Assembly (NCBI RefSeq): GCF_900116415.1
Contig: NZ_FPAP01000002.1
Span: forward strand, 62,001-126,000
Length of the DNA stretch: 64,000 bases
Source of the DNA: Chryseobacterium formosense
Lineage (GTDB): Bacteria > Bacteroidota > Bacteroidia > Flavobacteriales > Weeksellaceae
Direction: 5' to 3'
Shown: piece by piece, positions 9,335 through 18,644 of the stretch
Position numbering within the stretch: the stretch's first letter is position 1
How the letters are laid out: the number at the start of each line of letters is the position of its first letter
Translations under genes and position numbers: made by a program
Notes under the pieces: generated by a model
What the model saw: only the letters and a program-made list of their open reading frames with translations
The model's database searches: none
What the model was told of the DNA's origin: nothing

Positions 9335-10738
9335 ATGCCGGTACGAAATTATACTTATTACGATTATACGATCAGTCTTTGCCCGGAATGTCTGAAAAGG
9401 GTAGGAGCAAAGATTATCATTGAAGATGAAACGGTTTTCATGACTAAAAGATGCCCTGATCATGGATTTTTTAAGACTAAAATTGCTTCTGATGTTCAAT
9501 ATTACAAAAATATCAGAAACTACAATAAAGCCTCAGAAATACCTGTACATTTCGGAACCGATGTAGAATACGGCTGTCCTTACGATTGTGGTTTGTGTGT
9601 TGATCATGAGCAACATAGCTGTCTTTCGATTGTGGAAGTGACGGATCGGTGCAATCTTACTTGTCCGACCTGTTATGCGATGTCTTCGCCACATTACGGA
9701 AGTCACAGAACTTTGGAAGAAATTGAAGCGATGTTTGATATCATTGTTAAAAATGAAGGTGAACCGGATGTTGTCCAGATTAGTGGAGGCGAACCGACCA
9801 TCCATCCTGAGTTTTTTAAAATCATGGATATTGCCAAGTCGAAACCGATCAAACATTTGATGCTGAATACCAATGGAGTAAGAATTGCCAATGACCCAGG
9901 TTTTGCGGAAAAACTAGCGACTTATGCACCGGAATTTGAAATTTATCTTCAGTTTGATTCTTTTAAACCTGAAGTTTTACAAGATTTCAGAGGTAAAGAT
10001 TTGACGGATGTGAGAATGAAGGCTTTGGAGAAATTGAATGCTTTAAATCTTTCTACAACGCTTGTTATCGTTCTTCAGAAAGATAAAAATATTGATGAAA
10101 TCGGTAAGATCATTGATTTTGCTTTAAAACAGAAATGCGTCCGCGGAATTACCTTTCAGCCTGTAGAAATTGCGGGAAGAAACAGAGAAGACTCTGCGCA
10201 TGAAAAAATTACATTGACGGAAGTAAGACAGGAAATTTTAAACCAGTTTCCGCTTTTGAATGGCGATGACATTATTCCCGTCCCGTGTAATCCGGATGCT
10301 TTGGCGATGGGTTATATTTTAAAACTGGAAGGGGAAACCATTCCTTTGACGAGATACATCAATCCCGCAGATTTGCTGAATAATGAAACCAGAAATACCA
10401 TTGTTTATGAACAGGATACCGGATTGCAGATGCAACTTCTTGATATTTTCAGTACGGGAATTTCTGTGGATAAAGTTCAGCCTAAAGTAAATCAGTTATT
10501 GTGCTGTCTTCCTGAAGTTTCGGCTCCGAATTTAGATTATGATAATCTTTTCAGAATTATTATCATGAATTTTATGGATGCTCATGATTTTGATGTTCGT
10601 GCTGTGAAAAAATCCTGCGTTCACATCGTCAGTAAAGACTTAAAACTTATTCCGTTTGAGACGATGAATCTCTTTTACAGGGATGATAAGGTTAAATATT
10701 TGGAAGAACTGAGGAAAGATGATAAAGTTTTGTTTTAG
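9335..10738 (+). CDS. Radical SAM enzyme, tetraether-lipid-synthase-like (MJ0619/Tes type)
   Basis: 467 residues. An N-terminal Cys-rich module (Cys16, Cys19, Cys40 in RCPDHG, Cys81, Cys85, Cys88 in CPYDCGLC) precedes the radical SAM motif CxxxCxxC (Cys106, Cys110, Cys113; RCNLTCPTCYA) and the SAM-binding SGGEPT at 150-155. Later segments, FQPVEIAGR, PVPCNP and a C-terminal region ending in IPFETMNLFYR, follow the order I know from the archaeal Tes/MJ0619 family, which couples lipid chains by C-C bond formation. Same-family membership is a judgement from motif order; the substrate here is unknown. Last gene of the Lgt-like unit. Confidence 0.85.
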   Translation: MPVRNYTYYDYTISLCPECLKRVGAKIIIEDETVFMTKRCPDHGFFKTKIASDVQYYKNIRNYNKASEIPVHFGTDVEYGCPYDCGLCVDHEQHSCLSIVEVTDRCNLTCPTCYAMSSPHYGSHRTLEEIEAMFDIIVKNEGEPDVVQISGGEPTIHPEFFKIMDIAKSKPIKHLMLNTNGVRIANDPGFAEKLATYAPEFEIYLQFDSFKPEVLQDFRGKDLTDVRMKALEKLNALNLSTTLVIVLQKDKNIDEIGKIIDFALKQKCVRGITFQPVEIAGRNREDSAHEKITLTEVRQEILNQFPLLNGDDIIPVPCNPDALAMGYILKLEGETIPLTRYINPADLLNNETRNTIVYEQDTGLQMQLLDIFSTGISVDKVQPKVNQLLCCLPEVSAPNLDYDNLFRIIIMNFMDAHDFDVRAVKKSCVHIVSKDLKLIPFETMNLFYRDDKVKYLEELRKDDKVLF

Positions 10739-10746
10739 ATAAAATA

Positions 10747-10773
10747 GGGTATGAAAATTATCTTTTCACACCC
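10747..10773. terminator. Hairpin between convergent genes
   Basis: GGGTATGAAAA (10747-10757) pairs with 10763-10773 with one mismatch. The right arm lies in the last codons of the GNAT gene. It separates the radical SAM gene from the minus-strand GNAT gene. Confidence 0.45.
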
Positions 10774-11423
10774 CATAAATTTATTTTACCTCTCAAATCA
10801 AAGCCTAGTTTTTCATAAAGTTTCTTTGCTCCGAGATTATTTTCTGCAACATGAAGGAAAGGTGTTTTGCCATCTTCGAATATTGTATTGGATACAAATG
10901 CGACCAATTGCTTGGCAAAGCCTTTTCCCAGATAATCTGGGTCTGTAATGACGGCACTTACTTCTGTCATATCATTCATCTGCATTCTCTGACCTGTTAC
11001 AGCAACAAGTTTTTCATCTTTAAAAATACCGAAATATCGTCCTAATTCCGGAGTTCTGCTTTTGAAATAATGCGGATAAAACTTTTTAACAAAAACCAAT
11101 AATTCTTCATGGTTTTCATGTTGAAGTTCAACAATTTCTTCAGTATAATCAAGCTCAATTTTGTTTTCCAAAACATATTGATCACAAACAAGCTGAGACA
11201 TTTCTGTTTTAAATTCTCCTAACTCAGGTTTTGCTCCGAAAATAAGAAAATCATCACAGATCTTTGCATAGTCTGTGATGTTATTTTCTTTTGCAACGTT
11301 TAATGATTCTCCAAAAGCAGCAACTTCAGGATTATAAAACTTAGAATCTCCGAAGTTTAAGCAAAAATTTTTATGATATTCATTAAGTGAGTGATATACA
11401 GGGTTATCTAATTTTCCGTACAT
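10758..11423 (-). CDS. GNAT-family N-acetyltransferase (FR47-like)
   Basis: 221 residues. The C-terminal half holds the GNAT core: AVITDPDYLGKGFAKQLV, with the acetyl-CoA-binding GKGFA in place of the canonical Q/RxxGxG/A, and a following NNLGAKKLYEKLGF, typical of FR47-like acetyltransferases. The N-terminal 90 residues match nothing I recognise. The start codon overlaps the surE stop by one base, so the two genes are translationally coupled. The acceptor is unknown. Confidence 0.85.
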   Translation of the reverse strand: MYGKLDNPVYHSLNEYHKNFCLNFGDSKFYNPEVAAFGESLNVAKENNITDYAKICDDFLIFGAKPELGEFKTEMSQLVCDQYVLENKIELDYTEEIVELQHENHEELLVFVKKFYPHYFKSRTPELGRYFGIFKDEKLVAVTGQRMQMNDMTEVSAVITDPDYLGKGFAKQLVAFVSNTIFEDGKTPFLHVAENNLGAKKLYEKLGFDLRGKINLWGVKR

Positions 11424-12193
11424 TATTCAAAATCCATTACTTCACGAAGTGTATTCATATATTCGTAAGCGGTCATATCAAACTTTACAGGTACAATTGA
11501 GATATATCCGTTTGCCAAAGCTGTTTCGTCTGCATCTTCAGATTCATCCATATTGTTGAAATAACCGGTAAGCCAGTAATATTTTTTACCATGAGGGTTG
11601 ATTCTTTCATCAAAGCTTTCTTCCCATTTTGCATGAGCCTGCTTGCAGATTTTCACCCCTTTTATTTCTTCTTTCAAAAGTTTAGGAATGTTTACATTTA
11701 AAACGACACCTTTAGGCATTGGATTTTCCAAAGTTTTTCTGACAATATTTTGAATGTATTCTTTTGCCTGCGTAAAATCTGCTTCCCAGCTGAAGTCTAA
11801 AAGTGAGAACCCAATTGAAGGAAGACCTTCTACACCGCCTTCTACGGCTGCAGACATCGTTCCCGAATAAATTACATTAATCGAAGAATTGGCGCCATGA
11901 TTAATTCCGGAAACCACAATATCCGGTCTTCTGGGAAGTATTTTATCCAAAGCCATTTTCACACAGTCAACCGGAGTTCCGCTGCACGAAAAATCTCTTT
12001 GAGGACCGTCTAAATGCACTTCTTCATAGCTTAATGTAGAGTTGATCGTAATGGCATGACCTTTTCCGCTTTGAGGCGAATTGGGAGCTACCACAATAAC
12101 TTCTCCAATTTCATTCATAAATTCTACTAAGTTTCTGATACCCGGAGCCGTGATTCCATCGTCATTTGTAACCAGAATTAGGGGTTTTTCCAT
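11423..12193 (-). CDS. surE: 5'/3'-nucleotidase SurE
   Basis: 256 residues with the SurE metal site: TNDDGITAPGI near residues 9-19, SGTPVDCVKMAL near 102-113 and SGINHGAN near 127-134. SurE is a cytoplasmic phosphatase acting on nucleoside 5'- and 3'-monophosphates and is linked to stationary-phase survival. It is the first gene of a two-gene unit with a GNAT enzyme. A TAnnTTTG-type box (reverse complement of CAAATATA, 12213-12220) lies 20 bases upstream of the start. Confidence 0.94.
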   Translation of the reverse strand: MEKPLILVTNDDGITAPGIRNLVEFMNEIGEVIVVAPNSPQSGKGHAITINSTLSYEEVHLDGPQRDFSCSGTPVDCVKMALDKILPRRPDIVVSGINHGANSSINVIYSGTMSAAVEGGVEGLPSIGFSLLDFSWEADFTQAKEYIQNIVRKTLENPMPKGVVLNVNIPKLLKEEIKGVKICKQAHAKWEESFDERINPHGKKYYWLTGYFNNMDESEDADETALANGYISIVPVKFDMTAYEYMNTLREVMDFE

Positions 12194-12212
12194 ATTGTAT
12201 ATTTAATTTTAA

Positions 12213-12220
12213 CAAATATA
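12213..12220 (-). promoter_or_regulatory. -7 box of surE
   Basis: TATATTTG on the minus strand, 20 bases upstream of the surE ATG. No clear -33 TTG at the usual spacing. Confidence 0.45.
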
Positions 12221-12361
12221 TGAATAAAGCATTGCTCTAAAAACAGCTTCAATTTAATTTATGGTCAACAAAATTTTGTACAGATAATCAAAGGATTACC
12301 GTTTCATATGTTTTATTATTAAAAAAAACTGAAATTTAACGGTTATTTCTAAATAAGGTAT

Positions 12362-12369
12362 TAAATTTG
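12362..12369 (+). promoter_or_regulatory. -7 box of the tail-specific protease gene
   Basis: TAAATTTG, 82 bases before the protease ATG, implying a leader of about 75 bases. Confidence 0.4.
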
Positions 12370-12450
12370 ATAGTTTGTAACAGCCGTTGAGTTTTAGAGA
12401 CTTATTGGCAAACCATTTTTATTAAATAATATTTTATACTCTAAAGATTT

Positions 12451-14580
12451 ATGTGGAAAAATTTTAAACTAAATAAATTTTTACTCTTTATTCCATTAAC
12501 AAGTCTTATGTTTTGTTTCAATTCGCCTAAAAATGATGACGAAAAAATGCAGACGATAATGGTGAGCGTTAAAAACACTCTTTCATACTTACATTACAGC
12601 CCAAAACCTATTAATGACGCTTATTCAAAAGATGTTTACAAGCATTATTTTGAAATGATTGATCCGGGAAAAAGATATTTTCTGCAGTCGGATATGAACG
12701 AATTTGGCAAGCATGAAACAAAGCTTGACGATTATATCAATCAGGGTGATCTGCAGTTTTATAAACTTACAGTAGACCGATTGTACCAGAGAGTGGATGA
12801 AATAGATAAGATGACACAGGAAATCTTCAGCAAACCGATCAATCTGGAAGAAGATGAAACCCTTATTCTTGAATCTAAAATTAAAAAAGTTCCTGCAGAC
12901 CAAAAGGAACAATATAATGAGTGGAAAAAATTTATCAAATACAATATCCTTCAGGAAATTGAATCGATGACCAGCAAAGAAGAAGCTCAAAAAGAGAAGA
13001 AAGATTCTGTACAGAAATTTAAATTAAAAGATACCATAAAACTGGAAATTCTTTCGCCTCAGCAAAAGCTTACAAAAGCAACGGATGAGGTAAAAGATTT
13101 GGTGAAAGAAACTTTTACGAGATTTAAGAAGAGAAAGAAAATGGATTGGTTCTCGGTGTATATGAATGCCTATACAGAAGTTTTTGATCCACATACCAAC
13201 TATTATTCTCCAAAAGACAAAGAAGATTTTGATACTCAGTTTAAAGGAAAAGTAATAGGAATCGGTGCAATCATTCAGGAGAAAAAAGGCAACCTTTATC
13301 TAGGTGCACTTTCAATTGGGGCTCCTGCCTGGAAATCTAAAAAACTATCCGACGGCGATAAAATTTTGAAAGTAAAGTCTAAACCGAATGAAGAAGCGGT
13401 AAATGTAGTAGGAATGCTTTCTGATGAGGCCGTTCGATTAATAAGAGGAGAAAAAGGAACTCCGGTTACGTTAACGGTTCAGAAAAAAGATAAAACGATT
13501 ATAGAAGTGACGATGATTCGTGAAGAAGTAGCTATTGAAGACACTTTTGCGAAAAGTATTATCGTAAATTCTCCCAACGGAAAAAAATACGGATTTATCA
13601 ACTTACCAGGATTCAACGCCGATTTTGAAGATGAAAAAGGAAGAAATGCTTCTGATGACATCAAAAACGAAATTATCAAATTAAAAGCTGAAGGAATTGA
13701 GGGGGTTGTTTTAGACCTTAGGAATAACGGAGGTGGTTCGTTGACAGAAGTTGGGGATATTATGGGATTGTTTATGAATGCAGGTCCTTATGTACAGGTA
13801 AAAGATAGTAACGGAAAAATCCAGACGTTGAAAAACAAGCAGGAAACTCCGATCTGGACCGGACCTTTAGTGATTATGCAGAACGAGATTTCAGCTTCAG
13901 CATCAGAAATTTTGGCAGGTGCAATGCAGGATTACGGAAGAGCGGTAATTGTTGGGTCTCCTCAATCTTACGGTAAAGGTACAGTACAGACTTTTGTTGA
14001 TCTGAACAGATTCTTAAATACGGAAGATGATTTCGGTTCTTTAAAACTGACGATTCAGAAATTCTACAGAGTTACAGGAGAATCAAACCAGAGAAAAGGA
14101 ATTGTTTCTGATATTCAGATGAAAGATTTCTTCACGTATGCAGAAATTGGTGAGAGATACGACGATTTTGCTTTGGCATGGGATAAAATTCCGAGTGCTA
14201 ATTTCCAGAAAGTAAATTATTTTGATGTGAAAGCTTTAGAAAAAGCAAGCAACGACAGAATGGCTAAGAATGCAAACTATCAATTGTTATTGGAGTCTGC
14301 ACAATGGAGAGAGCAGCTGGATAAGGAAGAAAGCATTACATTAAATATCAATAAGTTTAATGAATTGATGAAGCAGAGAAAAGCTCAGATTGAAAAATTC
14401 AAAAAGCTTACGAAGTATGATAACGGATTGAAGTTTGCTATGTTCCCTGCAGAAATCGAAAGAGAGAAAAAGGATGAGGTTTTCAAAAAGAAATCTGAAA
14501 TGTGGGTAAAAAACCTGAGAAAAGATACCTATCTTCAGGAAGCGATGAATATAATTGCAGACATGAAAGTGAAGCAATAA
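12451..14580 (+). CDS. Carboxy-terminal processing protease (tail-specific protease, S41)
   Basis: 709 residues: an N-terminal membrane anchor or signal (FLLFIPLTSLMFCF), an N-terminal helical domain, a PDZ domain at about 245-350, the S41 protease core and a C-terminal helical extension. The catalytic dyad is in SASASE (Ser483) and SYGKGTVQ (Lys509). The spacing is one residue longer than in E. coli Prc. Tail-specific proteases cut periplasmic proteins from a nonpolar C-terminus and affect cell-wall enzymes and lipoproteins. The length matches the long Prc type rather than the short CtpA type. Single gene with its own terminator. Confidence 0.93.
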   Translation: MWKNFKLNKFLLFIPLTSLMFCFNSPKNDDEKMQTIMVSVKNTLSYLHYSPKPINDAYSKDVYKHYFEMIDPGKRYFLQSDMNEFGKHETKLDDYINQGDLQFYKLTVDRLYQRVDEIDKMTQEIFSKPINLEEDETLILESKIKKVPADQKEQYNEWKKFIKYNILQEIESMTSKEEAQKEKKDSVQKFKLKDTIKLEILSPQQKLTKATDEVKDLVKETFTRFKKRKKMDWFSVYMNAYTEVFDPHTNYYSPKDKEDFDTQFKGKVIGIGAIIQEKKGNLYLGALSIGAPAWKSKKLSDGDKILKVKSKPNEEAVNVVGMLSDEAVRLIRGEKGTPVTLTVQKKDKTIIEVTMIREEVAIEDTFAKSIIVNSPNGKKYGFINLPGFNADFEDEKGRNASDDIKNEIIKLKAEGIEGVVLDLRNNGGGSLTEVGDIMGLFMNAGPYVQVKDSNGKIQTLKNKQETPIWTGPLVIMQNEISASASEILAGAMQDYGRAVIVGSPQSYGKGTVQTFVDLNRFLNTEDDFGSLKLTIQKFYRVTGESNQRKGIVSDIQMKDFFTYAEIGERYDDFALAWDKIPSANFQKVNYFDVKALEKASNDRMAKNANYQLLLESAQWREQLDKEESITLNINKFNELMKQRKAQIEKFKKLTKYDNGLKFAMFPAEIEREKKDEVFKKKSEMWVKNLRKDTYLQEAMNIIADMKVKQ

Positions 14581-14600
14581 AAACTTATTAATAAAAGAAA

Positions 14601-14632
14601 AAACCACTAACGAAAATTAGTGGTTTTTTTGT
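14601..14632 (+). terminator. Rho-independent terminator after the protease gene
   Basis: AAACCACTAA (14601-14610) pairs with 14617-14626 around the loop CGAAAA and runs into seven T. Confidence 0.9.
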
Positions 14633-14793
14633 GCTTAAATTTTATGTGGATTATTTTTTATTGCAAAAGCAAAAAAGATTTTAGTACCTCTTTAGTAAAC
14701 TAAAAATTTACAAAAAGAATTAGTTTCTATTTTGTGACTTAGTAATCTTTCTTTTATCAAGAATTTCTTTTGCTCTTTTGCGGTAAAATAAAT

Positions 14794-15297
14794 CTATTTA
14801 ATCTCAATACAGCCCACTCTTCCGCCTGCATTTCCTGTTGGCTGGGTCTGGAAATCATCTTTATCGGCATGTATGATTAACCCTTTTCCGATAATGTTTT
14901 TGCTTTCTTCCACGCAATCAAGACACCATTTATCGGTTTTAAAAGTGAGTTTTGCATTCCCGTCTTTATCAGCTTCAAGATTTCCGATATCGCCCATGTG
15001 GAATTGATTTTCGCCCCATTTTCCATGATTGTGGCTTCCGGGATTCCAGTGTCCTCCTGCAGATGCTGCATCGGGAGCAGAGCAATCTCCTTTCTCGTGA
15101 ATATGTACTGCGTGAATTCCCGGTGTAAGCTTGGTCACGTCAAGATTTAGAATTACTTCATTTCCATCTTGGGTAAATTTTGCTGTTCCGCCGGTTTCTG
15201 TTCCGCTTTTTGCGATGATGTTGTACGTTTTTGATGTAGAGCAGGAAACAGCAAATAATGTGCATCCTGCAAGAAGTAAAAGCTTTGTTGATTTCAT
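14794..15297 (-). CDS. sodC: Cu/Zn superoxide dismutase, lipoprotein
   Basis: 167 residues. The N-terminus is a lipoprotein signal (LLLLAGCTLFAVSCS); the lipobox Cys is at 12 or, less likely, 19. The copper and zinc ligands are seen in HAVHIHEKGDC, GGHWNPGSHNHGKWG and NIIGKGLIIHADKDDF. The end, GNAGGRVGCIEI, holds the conserved Arg and the disulphide Cys. It detoxifies superoxide in the periplasm, tethered to a membrane. It is divergent from the TonB-dependent receptor gene; the paired CAGT boxes at 15357-15386 lie between them and could influence both. Confidence 0.95.
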   Translation of the reverse strand: MKSTKLLLLAGCTLFAVSCSTSKTYNIIAKSGTETGGTAKFTQDGNEVILNLDVTKLTPGIHAVHIHEKGDCSAPDAASAGGHWNPGSHNHGKWGENQFHMGDIGNLEADKDGNAKLTFKTDKWCLDCVEESKNIIGKGLIIHADKDDFQTQPTGNAGGRVGCIEIK

Positions 15298-15356
15298 TTT
15301 AATAATATTTTAGTGATTAATATTCTAGTGTTATTTATCTAAAATTAAAAAATACT

Positions 15357-15386
15357 GCTCAGTCATACAAATCTACCGTTCAGTCA
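15357..15386 (+). promoter_or_regulatory. LytTR-type operator, two direct repeats
   Basis: GCTCAGTCA (15357-15365) and GTTCAGTCA (15378-15386), 21 bases apart start to start. The second box in context, ACCGTTCAG, fits the LytTR half-site pattern [TA][AC][CA]GTTN[AG][TG]. The same pair at the same spacing lies upstream of the 2TM gene at 20453. Confidence 0.65.
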
Positions 15387-15416
15387 CAAAAAACTTAAAG
15401 AATAAAGTTTTAGATA

Positions 15417-15424
15417 TAGATTTG
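15417..15424 (+). promoter_or_regulatory. -7 box of the TonB-dependent receptor gene
   Basis: TAGATTTG, 39 bases downstream of the second operator box and 18 bases before the ATG. No TTG is found at the -33 position, which fits a promoter that needs an activator. Confidence 0.6.
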
Positions 15425-15441
15425 TAAGCAAATAAACAGCC

Positions 15442-17673
15442 ATGAAGACCATTTATTCTAAAAATCTTTGCTTTTTTACCCTTTTTGTCTGCGTTCTGCA
15501 TTTTTCTCAGAACGTGAAAATTACGGGCAGAGTAAGTTACAAAAATAAAGGAATCAGCGCAGTAGATGTTACTCTGAAAGATACTTATGATGGTGCAACT
15601 ACCAATAAAGAAGGTTTTTTTACTTTTGAAACTTCTGAAAAAGGAAATCACACGCTTATATTTTCGCACACTAAGTACATTGGTTCTGAAAAAAATATAA
15701 CAATATCGGATCAGGATTTAAATATCAATATAGATTTAAAAGAACAGGTAAACGAAATCGATGCTGTGGTGATAACGGCGGGTTCTATCGAAGCCAGTGA
15801 CAAAAACAGGTCGGCAATTATCAGTCCGCTGGATGTTTATACAACGGCTGGTTCGGATGCGCAGATTTCTTCTTACCTTACCTATCTTCCCGGTGTTCAG
15901 AAAGTCGGCGAGACAGAAGGGCTTTTCATCCGTGGAGGAACCGGAACTGAAGCCAAGATTTTTATGGACGGAAGCTTGGTTAATAACTATTTCTCCAATT
16001 CTGTTCCCGGAATTGCAGGCCGTGACCGTCTGAATACGTCTTTATTTAAAGGAAATGTATTTTCCAGTGGTGGATATTCTGCGCTTTACGGACAAGCCCT
16101 TTCCGGAGCCTTAATGCTTGAAAGTGTAGATTTCCCTGATCAAAGCTCTTACGATTTTGGCGTTTCTCCTATATTTTTGAATGTCGCCCTTCAAAGAGTA
16201 AATGATGATAAAACATTTTCTTTCGGAGCGAGTGCAGGATATTCGAACTTAAAACTGATGCAGGAAGTTTTTAATTTTAATACTGATTTTAATGAAGCTC
16301 CGAGCGGTTTCAATGGTGATTTTAATTTTAGAATTAAAACAAAATCCGGCGGTGTGCTGAAATATTACGGAATGTTCAATACCGATGCAATGGGAGTGAA
16401 AACTCCTGGTTTAGATCCAGATTCACAATATTCTTTGGTAAAACTGAGAGGTAAAAATACATTTCATAACCTTTCATTCAGACAAAAGTTAGGAAGATAT
16501 CTTCTCAATGTCGGAAGTTCATATTCTTTCAACCGTTCAGACCTGAATTTTTCAACCCAAACAGATGAGGTTCAGTCTGTTCCTACAAGATTACTGAACG
16601 ATGGGAATTATCTTAATTTTAAAACTGTTTTAGAGAGAAAGATGAATAGAATAAGCGCAGTGAGAGGAGGTTTTGAACTCAATTATGCGAATGAAGAGCT
16701 TTCGATCGAAGATGTAAACAAAGGTTACAGAGATTTGATTTCTTCGGCTTTTGTGGAGACAGATCTTGGTTTCAGCAACAGATTTTCGGCAAAGATCGGA
16801 GCCAGAGCAGAATATTCTTCTTATCTGAAAGAAAGCAATTTTGCTCCACGATTTGCACTCGCATATCGTTTGGCTAAAGACTGGACAACCTCATTTGCTT
16901 ACGGAATTTTTTATCAAAATCCTGAAAGCAGATACATCAATTCTGCGGCACAATTAGATTTCCAGCAGTCACAGCATTATATTTTTCAGGTTCAGAAAAC
17001 TGCGGAAGGCAGAAGTCTGAGATTGGAGGCATTTTATAAAAAATACAATGATCTAATCAAGGTACAGAATATTGCCAATATTCCCGGACAATATCAACCT
17101 GTACAAACTGCTGTTAACAATAATGGTGATGGCTATGCAAAAGGAGCAGAGCTGTTTTGGAGAGATAAGAAGACCATTAAAAATATTGATTACTGGGTAA
17201 GCTATTCGTACCTCGATTCCGAAAGAGATTTTATGAATTATCCGATGCCTTTAAAACCGGGTTTTGCATCGCAGCATACATTGTCGGTGGTTGCCAAAAG
17301 ATTTTTCCCTGAAATGAAATTCCAGACCAATCTTTCATTCAATTATGCTAAAGGACGACCTTATTATGATATTATTTCTGATAATGGAGAGAATATCATT
17401 CGAAATGAAGGAAGTTTAAAAGATTTCAGCTCACTCAATTTAAGCTTTAATTATCTTCCGAATATCGGTAAAAAAGATGCGAAGGCATTTACCGTTCTGG
17501 TATTGAGTGTTTCGAATGTCTTAGGAAGAAAAAATATTTACGGATACAACTTTTCAAGTGACGGAAATTTCAGATCAGCCATTGTTCCGCCGGTGAATAC
17601 CTTTGTTTTTGTAGGAATGTTTATCAGCTTTGGGGTCGATAAAACAGAGGATGCGATTAACAATAACCTTTAA
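15442..17673 (+). CDS. TonB-dependent outer-membrane receptor with carboxypeptidase-like regulatory domain
   Basis: 743 residues: signal peptide (about 1-20), a carboxypeptidase D regulatory-like beta domain (about 24-100, VKITGRVSYKNKGISAVDVTL), a plug domain (about 105-215, with LPGVQ and GLFIRGGTGTEAKIFMDG) and a 22-strand-type barrel ending in Phe-rich beta strands. Substrate unknown: no SusD partner, siderophore or metal gene is adjacent. The short length of the barrel is at the lower end for the family. The operator pair and TAnnTTTG box upstream match those of the 2TM/LytTR operon, suggesting control by that two-component system. Confidence 0.9.
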   Translation: MKTIYSKNLCFFTLFVCVLHFSQNVKITGRVSYKNKGISAVDVTLKDTYDGATTNKEGFFTFETSEKGNHTLIFSHTKYIGSEKNITISDQDLNINIDLKEQVNEIDAVVITAGSIEASDKNRSAIISPLDVYTTAGSDAQISSYLTYLPGVQKVGETEGLFIRGGTGTEAKIFMDGSLVNNYFSNSVPGIAGRDRLNTSLFKGNVFSSGGYSALYGQALSGALMLESVDFPDQSSYDFGVSPIFLNVALQRVNDDKTFSFGASAGYSNLKLMQEVFNFNTDFNEAPSGFNGDFNFRIKTKSGGVLKYYGMFNTDAMGVKTPGLDPDSQYSLVKLRGKNTFHNLSFRQKLGRYLLNVGSSYSFNRSDLNFSTQTDEVQSVPTRLLNDGNYLNFKTVLERKMNRISAVRGGFELNYANEELSIEDVNKGYRDLISSAFVETDLGFSNRFSAKIGARAEYSSYLKESNFAPRFALAYRLAKDWTTSFAYGIFYQNPESRYINSAAQLDFQQSQHYIFQVQKTAEGRSLRLEAFYKKYNDLIKVQNIANIPGQYQPVQTAVNNNGDGYAKGAELFWRDKKTIKNIDYWVSYSYLDSERDFMNYPMPLKPGFASQHTLSVVAKRFFPEMKFQTNLSFNYAKGRPYYDIISDNGENIIRNEGSLKDFSSLNLSFNYLPNIGKKDAKAFTVLVLSVSNVLGRKNIYGYNFSSDGNFRSAIVPPVNTFVFVGMFISFGVDKTEDAINNNL

Positions 17674-17933
17674 ATTTACTTTAATCGCAAATCGCAGATT
17701 AGACGAAGTCAAAAGTAACAAAAGCTTTTTGACACATGAGTCACATTAGTTTAGCTAAAATAATAACGTTGATAAGAACACATTTTCTTTTAATAAATCA
17801 CTTAAAAACAATTCTGGTCATAGCTGAGTGAAACGCCTTTGCGAACGAAAGATATCCTCATTTATTTAAATAAAATCTTTGCGCACTTTGCGTTTAAAAA
17901 TTATAAATATCAAACAATAAAATTTTAAAAATC
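17674..17933. other. Intergenic region without a gene
   Basis: Contains the direct repeat ATCTTTGCGCACTTTGCGTTT (about 17877-17896), in which CTTTGCG occurs twice 10 bases apart, and an AT-rich leader. No coding frame or terminator hairpin is convincing. Confidence 0.4.
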
Positions 17934-18584
17934 ATGAAAAAATTAATTTTAAGTTTTGCTTTAAGTATGTTTAGCTTAACTGCTTTTGCACAGAATCAGT
18001 ACGAAAAAGTAATGACCGAAAAAATTGACAAAATTGAAGCCTGTAAAACGCCCGAAGACTTCAATGCTTTAGCAAACGACTTCCAGAGAATTGCAGATAA
18101 AGAAAAAGGGAAATGGCAACCGAGCTATTACGCTGCGTTTTCACACATTCAGAAGGGAAGAGTTTTAATGCGAGAAAATAAAATGAGCGAACTTGACGCT
18201 GTTGCAGATCAGGCTCAGAAATTTGTAGATCAGGCTGAAGAAGCCGATAAAAATAATTCTGAGATTTATCTTCTTCAAAAAATGATTTACTCTCTGAAAA
18301 TGATGGTAAATCCGATGGAAAGATACATGACTTTCGGAACGAAGGCAGATGAAACACTGAAGAAAGCCGAACAGCTAAATCCTCAAAACCCGAGAGTAAC
18401 TTTGATTAAAGCCGAAGACGTATATTTCACACCTGAACAGTTTGGCGGAAGTAAAAAGAAAGGAATGGAGTTATTTCAATCTGCTTTAGAGAAGTTCAAT
18501 TCATTTAAACCAAAAACGTCTTTAGATCCGAATTGGGGAAAATCGGAAGCTGAATATTTCCTGAGTCTGCCTGCGGAAAAATAA
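17934..18584 (+). CDS. Secreted TPR-like protein of unknown function
   Basis: 216 residues with a clear signal peptide (KKLILSFALSMFSLTAFAQ). The remainder is helical: pairs of helices around 35-60, 68-85, 92-120 and 125-160 resemble tetratricopeptide repeats, with the segment NPRVTLIKAEDVYFTPEQFGG near 160-180. Probably periplasmic. It precedes the histidine kinase by 60 bases, but a TAnnTTTG box in that gap suggests the kinase has its own promoter. No enzyme motif is visible. Confidence 0.75.
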   Translation: MKKLILSFALSMFSLTAFAQNQYEKVMTEKIDKIEACKTPEDFNALANDFQRIADKEKGKWQPSYYAAFSHIQKGRVLMRENKMSELDAVADQAQKFVDQAEEADKNNSEIYLLQKMIYSLKMMVNPMERYMTFGTKADETLKKAEQLNPQNPRVTLIKAEDVYFTPEQFGGSKKKGMELFQSALEKFNSFKPKTSLDPNWGKSEAEYFLSLPAEK

Positions 18585-18589
18585 ATATC

Positions 18590-18597
18590 TATTTTTG
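18590..18597 (+). promoter_or_regulatory. -7 box of the histidine kinase gene
   Basis: TATTTTTG, 48 bases upstream of the kinase ATG. No -33 TTG at standard spacing. Confidence 0.35.
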
Positions 18598-18644
18598 TCT
18601 GCAATAACCTTTCTATTAATGCTTATTTAAGCCGGAAACCCATT

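Noticed and set aside
9533..9856. Minus-strand frame inside the radical SAM gene
   Set aside because: Antisense shadow of a gene whose motifs are clear; no recognisable domain.
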